Shown here in pieces: positions 8,300 to 12,899 of a stretch of 12,899 bases of DNA. Where the stretch lies: NCBI GenBank assembly GCA_022496205.1, contig WTXD01000304.1:1-12899 (forward strand). Reading direction: 5' to 3'. This stretch comes from Gloeopeniophorella convolvens. Taxonomy: Eukaryota > Basidiomycota > Agaricomycetes > Russulales. A program made the position numbers and the translations under genes. Position 1 is the stretch's first letter. Every line of letters begins with the position of its first letter. Below the pieces are notes generated by a model. It was not told where the DNA came from. It searched no databases and saw nothing but the letters and a program-made list of their open reading frames with translations.

Positions 8300-8376
8300 G
8301 CCCAGTTTGCGTAAGTGCATGTGTTCTTTATCTCCTCCGCTCCCTAGGCAGACCAGAGCCAGCATTGTTCACTGCA

Positions 8377-10478
8377 ATGGCTGCTAACATCGAAACTCGC
8401 TCTACCGAGAAGGACATCGACTCATCTCGGAGCTCTGTCACTGGTGCTGCGGCCGCTGCCCGTGCGGGCGCCGCTCGTGACCTCGATGAGCGCCGTAGGG
8501 CAGCCCTTGCGGAGGTTGACAACGCGACTTTCTCGTGAGTCCCCCCTTATTTTTTCTCTTCGCTGTTTCCTCATCGTCCCCAGGTGGTTCCACGTCAAAG
8601 TCTGCCTTGTCGCTGGCGTCGGCTTCTTCACCGATGCGTGAGTCCCTCGAGCAACGTTATCTAACCGGTATCACTCTAACAGTGACTTCGCAGCTACGAC
8701 ATCTTCGCCATCAACATCGCTTCTCAGATGTTGGGTTATGTTTACGGCAAAAACCGCGCCTTGAACACGAACCAGGATCTCGGCGTCAAGGTCGCAACTC
8801 CCATCGGTACACTTTTCGGTCAGCTTCTCTTTGGTTGGCTCGCGGACGTCGTCGGTCGTAAGCGCATGTGTAAGTTGCTGTCTTTGCTCAAGCAATCTCG
8901 TACTCACGCAATATTTCGTGATCTCCAGACGGTGTCGAGCTCATGATCATCATTATTGCAACCTTCGGTCAAGCGATCAGCGGTCAAGGCCCCGCCGTTG
9001 GTATCATTGGTGCTCTTATATGCTGGCGCTTTATTATGGGCATCGGAATTGGCGGTGATTATCCCTCAGCGCAGTCATCTCCTCTGAGTTTGCTGCGACA
9101 AGGACCCGAGGTCGCCTCATGACCGCCGTCTTTGCTTCGCAAGGCTGGGGCAACTTCAGTTCGTGTTTTCACCTATTTGCAATGAATTTGCATCTAACGA
9201 AGTTGGTTTAGCTGCTGCCCTCGTCTCGCTCATCGTCGTCGATGCGTACAAGAATGGCATCATCCACGACGACATCAACCATCTCAACCATGTTGACTTC
9301 TGCTGGCGTCTCCTCATCGGTCTTGGTTGCGTTCCCGGTGTCATTGCTCTCTACTTCCGCCTTACCATTCCGGAGACCCCCCGCTTCACCATGGATATCG
9401 AGCGCAACATCAAGCAGGCAACCCAAGATATTGAGAATGTCCTTTCCACGGGCGATTTTTACGTTGATCCCGATGCTGCTGTTCAGCGCGTGCAGGCGCC
9501 TAAGGCTATCGCCGTGACTCTTGAACCACTTCGGCAAGTGGCAGAACCTGAAGGTCCTTATCGGCACTGCGTACTCCTGGTTCGCTTTGGATGTGGGTCC
9601 TCTTCCTTCCTTGCGGCCTTTTCATGACAATTTGCAAAATAGATCGCTTTCTATGGCCTCGGTCTGAACTCCTCCATCGTTCTTACACCATCGGTTTCGG
9701 TACTTCTCCTCAACCTGGCTCCCTCGGTATTTACCAGTCACTCAAGAACGTCTCCGTCGGCAACATCATCCTGTCCGTCGGCGGTCTCATTCCTGGTACT
9801 GGGCCTCCTTCCTTGTCATCGACTCCTGGGGACGCAAACCCCTCCAGCTCATGGGTTTCACCGTTCTTACCGCCCTCTTCGTCGTCATGGGTATGTGGGA
9901 ATTATCGCAAACGCTTAGACACGTGCTTACAGCCGTCTCATAGGCTTCGCCTATGATGCGCTTAACAAGACCAAAACGGACTCTAACTACTTCGTCTTCT
10001 TGTACTGCCTCGCCAACTTCTTCCAGAACTTTGGTCCCAACGTCACCACCTTCGTCATCCCTGGAGAGGTCTTCCCCACTCGCTACCGATCCACCGCACA
10101 CGGTATCTCTGCTGCAAGCGGTAAGCTTGGCGCGGTCGTTGCACAGGTCGGCTTTGCTCGCATGAAGGATATTGGCGGCAAGAACAAGTTCATCAAGCAC
10201 ATGTACGTCTCCCTTATCATTTGATCTACGGCTGAAAATTGACTCGTTCATTTCTAGCCTTGAGATTTTCGCGTTGTTCATGTTGACTGGTATCTTCTCC
10301 ACCCTTCTCATCCCAGAGACCAAGGGGAAGAGTCTGGAGGAGCTGTCGAACGAGGACCAGGAAGGATTCGTCCAGGGTATGCATAATTTTTCCCTCCGCT
10401 TAGTTTAAATGCTTACTCCGCATGCTCGCAGGTGTCAACGAAGTTCGCGTTGGTAAGGATGGTGTTCTTGCGGCGTGA
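8377..10478 (+). CDS. PHO84: PHO84-type high-affinity inorganic phosphate:H+ symporter (nine exons, about five frame breaks)
   Basis: Plasma-membrane MFS transporter of the PHS family (TC 2.A.1.9). Exons: 8377-8534, 8584-8637, 8694-8869, 8929-9158, 9212-9592, 9643-9890, 9944-10202, 10258-10376, 10432-10478; introns 49-59 nt. About 558 aa when five missing bases are allowed for. Seen: a charged cytoplasmic N-terminus; TM1 block FFTDAYDIFAIN (67-78); the MFS signature [11 protein letters not shown] between TM2 and TM3; GGDYP(LS) in TM4 (171-177); FASQGWGN (198-205); a long central loop; YSWFALD/IAFYG (328-339) in TM7; and FFQNFGPN in TM10 (443-450). The Asp/Tyr, Gln, Trp and Asp residues in these blocks correspond to the phosphate-binding residues of the basidiomycete PiPT structure as I recall them. 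The ending is [12 protein letters not shown] plus a short tail. Exons 1-3 and 7-9 splice cleanly; exons 4, 5 and 6 each change frame once or twice, with the family sequence continuing in the next frame. Family identity is secure; whether this copy is functional depends on whether the breaks are real. Confidence 0.94.
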
Positions 10479-12899
10479 TATCCATTCCCGCATTTCTTGT
10501 TCCACATCTTACCTCTGCCCCTGCTCTTTGTTTTTACTCTCGGGATTCCTCTGGTCAATGTTACTTCATGCGCATCACGACATCTGCACCCTCTTCAGTA
10601 TATTATCTATCAGTCTGTTGTAGCTCATCCGCACTATGCAACGTGTAATAGAGAAGTTGTTTTTTCGCGCTCGTGAGCCGCGTTTTTCAATTATCTCGTC
10701 GCGACCGTCCCTTCCCCACGTTGGAGGCAGCGTTGCCGCCGGGCGTAGTGTCAGAGGAGGAGGAGGTTCGGCGTTTCCCGGACTCTGACTACCAGTGATT
10801 GCTCTGGTACAATCTCGCATTCGTGATCTCGTCTTGCATTTCTTTCTCCCCCTACTGCGTCCCCCCCTATTCCAACATCGAAGCAAATTGGAAGCTACGG
10901 ATTTATGAGCGTCCCAGGACAGGTGACTGTCTATGGAGACGGTGTAGTGTGGCAGCGCTGCTATTCGAGACTACCCACCGCGCCCCCACACTGCCCCGTG
11001 GCGACGCTCGGAGCGCTGAGGCCAGTGCTCGGATGACGATATCTCGCTTCTACGTGCGGGGTCGGAGAATTTCTTACGTTGTCGATGAGTGGTTAGTACC
11101 CCAGACGTCGTGCAACGCCGCAGAGCCTTGCAGTGTGCCTTGAGACCCACGGTAGCCCCGATAAGCCAGCATGAGGGCCCCGGGGCGTGGTAGGTCACCG
11201 AATCGTGTGTGCGTAGGCCACTGCAAGCGAGGGGAACACATCAAGGCTCAAAGGGTCACCGCTCGCGTTAGCGGCGCCAGCAGCAACGCCCTAACTCCAC
11301 CGCGGGTCACGCAAGTTGGGGACTGTAGCATGATGCCTGCCCCCTTCCCTTCTTGGGGCTCTCGGCGGCTCTGTGAAGATCGTTCCCGGGTGGTTCGAGG
11401 GCAGTTCGCCGAGTGCGTTATTGCTGGACTGTATAGGCCGTGGCCACAATACAATGCGCCACCAACATGATCCAAGATGCCGGGAAGCGGGTGCATTAAC
11501 GGAGGTGTTATCGCACCGTTGTAGGGACCCCTGCGCCGCAGCTGCATTGAACGCTGTCCGCACTGAGATGAATTCTCTAGTGATGAAGCGATGCTGTGAA
11601 CATCAGGCTCATTGTATGCAGCGTCGTTGAATATAAATACGACGCACGTTCGTGCAATGGCGAAGGCAGTAGGTTTGATATGCGCGCCCGTAGCTTGCTC
11701 GAGCCCCGACGCGACCAAACACGTCTGTCCCGACCTCGCACACCGTGTGAAACACGACAGCGATTCATCCAGCCCTGGTGGCTGTTGATTATCGGCAATA
11801 CCTGTGTGCCGACATTCGCGAATGCGTCGTATCGGGGGGTTGCTGCGGGCGGAGCATCCCGGCGAATGCTTGACTTTAAATCCATGGCAACAAACCGCTG
11901 TGAGGTCAGCGCATGGCAGGTTACCAGAGGGGCCACAGGCACAGCGAGCTTCTTCCATAGCAGCGCGGAGAGCACATGCAGCGCGAGGGAACCATTATTA
12001 CGAGAAGCCGTAGCTGGGCGCGGTGCCGTGAGTTAGGCGCACCAACTTTGTCATTATGAACTACCAGTGGCCGCTTCAACTAGGAAAGATCCGCAGACAT
12101 CCATGGAAGTCATAGCGGATATCAGGCGAGATGGGGTGCCTTCTAGTAGATGCTAGAGAGCTAGGTGGACTCGTTGTACTACACCTAGGTGATGTTCTCT
12201 GGTAGAACAAACTTTGTCCGAGTAACCCGAACAATCCATGAAGAACGCTACGCTGACATACGCATTCAGCAGTGCTAAGGTTTGTTTGATGACTATGCTT
12301 CGAAAGCGCGGCAGAAACAAGGACCCCCAGGAGCCAGATCCTGGCAATTTTCGCCCACGCTAGAACCCCGAGCCCGGAGCTCGACGCAACTTGGAGCGAC
12401 CAAGATAAATACGTGTCACGCCTCCAGAAACGTGTATGTGTCGTGGTGGCTGAGCATGGCGCTGACAGCGCGAAAGGGCACTGGGGGCGGGGCCGGGACG
12501 TCAACGTCATGAAGTTTTCGCGAGTGAATATTATGAGATCACCGCCACTCTGTTTGTGTTCGGGATGGAAGGCGTCGGCATCGTTGCGGCACGAGAAGAT
12601 GCGCACGAGTGCGTCAGCATCGCGGAGTCCAAATCTGGGCGTGGCACGAACGTGCGTCCGATCGGCGACTTCCGAGTCCCAACGGCGCGACGAGGCCCTC
12701 TCCGATACCACATCGTCTCAGACTCTCACACGACCGACGACACGATTGCGATCTTGCCCCCATAGGCATGCGTTCCTGGCTCGACCGTGGCGACGGCACT
12801 CACGCCGGCGCGGGCATCTGGGTGCTTCCTGCTTGGGCACCATGTGCGAACGGTGCTCGACAGAGGCACAGGTTTCCAATTGCGGAAGGTCCTCGCGCC
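10479..12899. other. 2.4-kb region without a recognisable gene
   Basis: The first 150-200 bases are the PHO84 3' flank (pyrimidine-rich). Beyond it I recognise no protein family on either strand. Two long leftward open frames exist (11958-11248, 236 codons; 12711-12076, 211 codons), but their composition (many Cys, His, Arg, Ser) and lack of conserved motifs make them unconvincing. No transposase, reverse transcriptase, terminal repeats or tRNA were seen. Two copies of the gapped palindrome GCACG-AA-CGTGC lie here (12644-12655, and reversed at 11644-11655). Confidence 0.5.
12541..12768 (+). other. Possible coding segment, strand uncertain
   Basis: From about 12541 to the stop at 12766-12768 a plus-strand frame has GC-rich third positions and a protein-like composition (for example GVGIVAAREDAHEC). 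The opposite strand is also open here, inside the 211-codon frame, and contains RNDADAFHPEHKQ. One of them could be an exon of a gene extending past the right edge. No family was recognised, so this is only a hint. Confidence 0.15.

Larger units (their letters stand above)
7161..8376. promoter_or_regulatory. Intergenic region between divergent ETFRF1-like and PHO84 genes
   Basis: No protein family is visible in the 1.2 kb between the two starts. It must hold both promoters. On the PHO84 side there are two AACGTG sites, a TATA box, a pyrimidine-rich stretch (about 8331-8345) before the ATG, and an inverted repeat at 8097-8119. Nearer ETFRF1 there is a CACGTG E-box at about 7284-7289. A GGTACCAT direct repeat lies at 7573-7580 and 7583-7590. 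Confidence 0.6.

Noticed and set aside
8311..8347. 5' UTR intron (GTAAGT...CCTAG) before PHO84
   Set aside because: The splice ends look good, but 37 nt is below the shortest intron seen in the window and no branch site is clear.
9053..9075. Tiny intron (15-20 nt) restoring frame at GGDYP in PHO84
   Set aside because: It is far shorter than the other introns here (49 nt or more) and would delete the conserved GGDYPLS motif.
10479..12899. Transposon or retroelement remnant
   Set aside because: I looked for reverse transcriptase, integrase, transposase motifs, terminal repeats and target-site duplications and saw none.

Overview
This window looks like nuclear DNA of a filamentous basidiomycete (Agaricomycetes type). 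Supporting signs are a GC content somewhat above 50 %, many very short spliceosomal introns (mostly 49-66 nt, GT...AG), compact genes with exon counts typical of mushrooms and polypores, and a phosphate transporter of the PiPT/PHO84 family. The species cannot be named from the sequence alone. No prokaryotic operon, CRISPR array, tRNA, rRNA or intact transposon was seen.

Layout, left to right. 1-705: no gene seen. 706-1955 (-): six-exon RAD51D-type recombination ATPase. 2228-2509 (-): two-exon, 75-aa DUF1748 protein. 2510-2882: divergent promoter with a cluster of ACGCG boxes. 2883-5675 (+): ten-exon CDC16/APC6 TPR subunit of the anaphase-promoting complex. 5676-6700: intergenic, with a short RAD51D-like relic and three adjacent hairpins. 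6701-7160 (-): four-exon LYR protein of the ETFRF1/LYRM5 family. 7161-8376: divergent promoter region with a TATA box and Pho4-like AACGTG sites in front of the next gene. 8377-10478 (+): nine-exon PHO84-type phosphate:H+ symporter. 10479-12899: about 2.4 kb without a recognisable gene.

The genes do not form one pathway. They are unrelated housekeeping functions: DNA repair, mitotic ubiquitin ligation, mitochondrial electron-transfer-flavoprotein regulation and phosphate uptake. CDC16 and RAD51D both have MCB-like ACGCG elements upstream, which could mean cell-cycle control; this is inference.

The most notable signal is a set of single-base reading-frame breaks inside otherwise perfectly conserved exons: one in CDC16 (about 4250) and about five in PHO84 (9063-9798). 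All read as one missing base, most in a short run of the same base, and conserved residues continue on both sides. This points to deletion errors in the assembly or very recent gene damage. Any automatic gene model across these exons will probably be wrong. No clearly new biological system was found. The other leads are a 12-bp gapped palindrome present three times, two stop-free introns of 3n length, and several inverted repeats.
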